This document shows positions 63,698 through 64,000 of a stretch of DNA of 64,000 nucleotides, one piece after another; position 1 is the stretch's first letter; every line of letters begins with the position of its first letter. This DNA comes from Streptococcus anginosus (GTDB lineage: Bacteria; Bacillota; Bacilli; Lactobacillales; Streptococcaceae). The stretch covers positions 558,001 through 622,000 of the forward strand of contig NZ_LR134283.1 in NCBI RefSeq assembly GCF_900636475.1. Direction: 5' to 3'. The notes below the pieces were generated by a model. It did no database searches, was not told the origin of the DNA, and saw only the letters and a list, made by a program, of their open reading frames with translations. A program made the translations under genes and the position numbers.

Positions 63698-64000
63698 CTA
63701 CTTTTTCCCAAAATCCTCTATCATTTGATCGATTTCCGAACGACTTGGTGTTGTCAAAATATAATGAACATCTCCTTGTAAGTCTGCAAATGCCTTTGGC
63801 ATGATTTTGACTGCTTTTAATTTATCGCCGTACTTTGCACGCAATTCTTCTTCTGAATACACATAATTTGAGGTTGAACGGCGTGAAGTAACCAAGCCAT
63901 ATTGTGCTTCGACTTGAGGTTGTGGGAAAGGTTCGCCATTCACAATATCTGCATATCCACGATAAAGGTCAATGGAGTGAGCAAAGTTATACAAATCAAT
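63698..64000 (-). CDS. C-terminal part of a probable ATP-grasp enzyme (cut by the window edge)
   Basis: About 100 C-terminal residues, open to the right edge, so the gene starts beyond 64000. LYNFAHSIDLYRGYADIVNG is typical of the C-terminal end of the carbamoyl-phosphate-synthase-like ATP-grasp proteins of streptococci; the rest (SRRSTSNYVYSEEELRAKYG; HYILTTPSRSEIDQMIEDFG) is less diagnostic. The family is assigned with moderate confidence. A terminator follows, so it is the last gene of its transcript. Confidence 0.55.
   Translation of the reverse strand: MDLYNFAHSIDLYRGYADIVNGEPFPQPQVEAQYGLVTSRRSTSNYVYSEEELRAKYGDKLKAVKIMPKAFADLQGDVHYILTTPSRSEIDQMIEDFGKK

Noticed and set aside
1..64000. 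CRISPR array, tRNA, rRNA or intact insertion sequence
   Set aside because: No regularly spaced repeats, no cloverleaf sequence with CCA or T-loop consensus, and no transposase gene were seen.

Overview
The window is a stretch of a Streptococcus chromosome of the mitis/sanguinis type. Evidence: rpsU, dnaG, rpoD, glyA-pmp23, guaA, ylxM-ffh and xerS are all of streptococcal form. A near-perfect streptococcal dif site lies next to xerS, the DNA is AT-rich, and a surface protein ends in an LPXTG-type anchor. The species cannot be fixed from sequence alone.

Layout. 0.1-5 kb: a MocR-type regulator, a SEC10/PgrA-like LPXTG surface protein, a stand-alone ATP-cone protein and rpsU. 5-10.5 kb: mscL, dnaG-rpoD-yitW-like, brnQ. 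10.6-15.6 kb: an extracytoplasmic methionine-sulfoxide repair set (ccdA, thioredoxin-like lipoprotein, msrAB) followed by a YesMN-type two-component system. 15.6-18.1 kb: a three-gene ABC transporter. 18.3-22.8 kb: a flavin redox cluster. Two FMN reductases (one with a PAS-like domain and a tail carrying two ApbE-type flavinylation motifs) and a cytosolic apbE are divergent from NADH oxidase nox, and each promoter carries a cre-like site. 23-27.6 kb: a sensor/regulator pair divergent from a lantibiotic-resistance-type ABC transporter. 27.8-34.3 kb: a ClC channel, guaC, a guanine riboswitch with xpt-pbuX, a MATE pump and a tautomerase. 34.4-41.4 kb: the tdk-prfA-prmC-sua5-glyA-ndpA-pmp23 run and an alpha/beta hydrolase.

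41.4-50.3 kb is an integrated island of about 8.85 kb at the 3' end of guaA. It has a 12-bp near-identical att core at both ends and paired GCAGGGA repeats inside each end. Its genes include a tyrosine integrase, a DUF3173 excisionase-like gene, a primase-helicase (DUF927) with iterons in its 5' coding end, a serine recombinase, a Mor-like activator, a zinc-ribbon membrane protein, a DUF1643 protein and an unknown 346-aa protein. Most unusual is a duplicated two-gene module: a roughly 95-residue acidic protein followed at once by a short one-helix membrane peptide, present twice. No relaxase, coupling protein or virion gene is visible.

50.3-64 kb: guaA, a GntR/UTRA regulator, ylxM-ffh, a frameshifted ABC-ATPase relic, the dif site and xerS, all at the replication terminus. 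After dif every gene is on the minus strand: a UcpA-like dehydrogenase, then an acetoin/pyruvate dehydrogenase operon (acoA-acoB-acoC-lpdA-lplA) whose lipoyl domain sits on E3 instead of E2. The window ends inside a probable ATP-grasp gene.

The strongest leads for undescribed biology are the cytosolic flavinylation cluster (18.3-21.1 kb) and the duplicated protein/peptide module in the guaA island.
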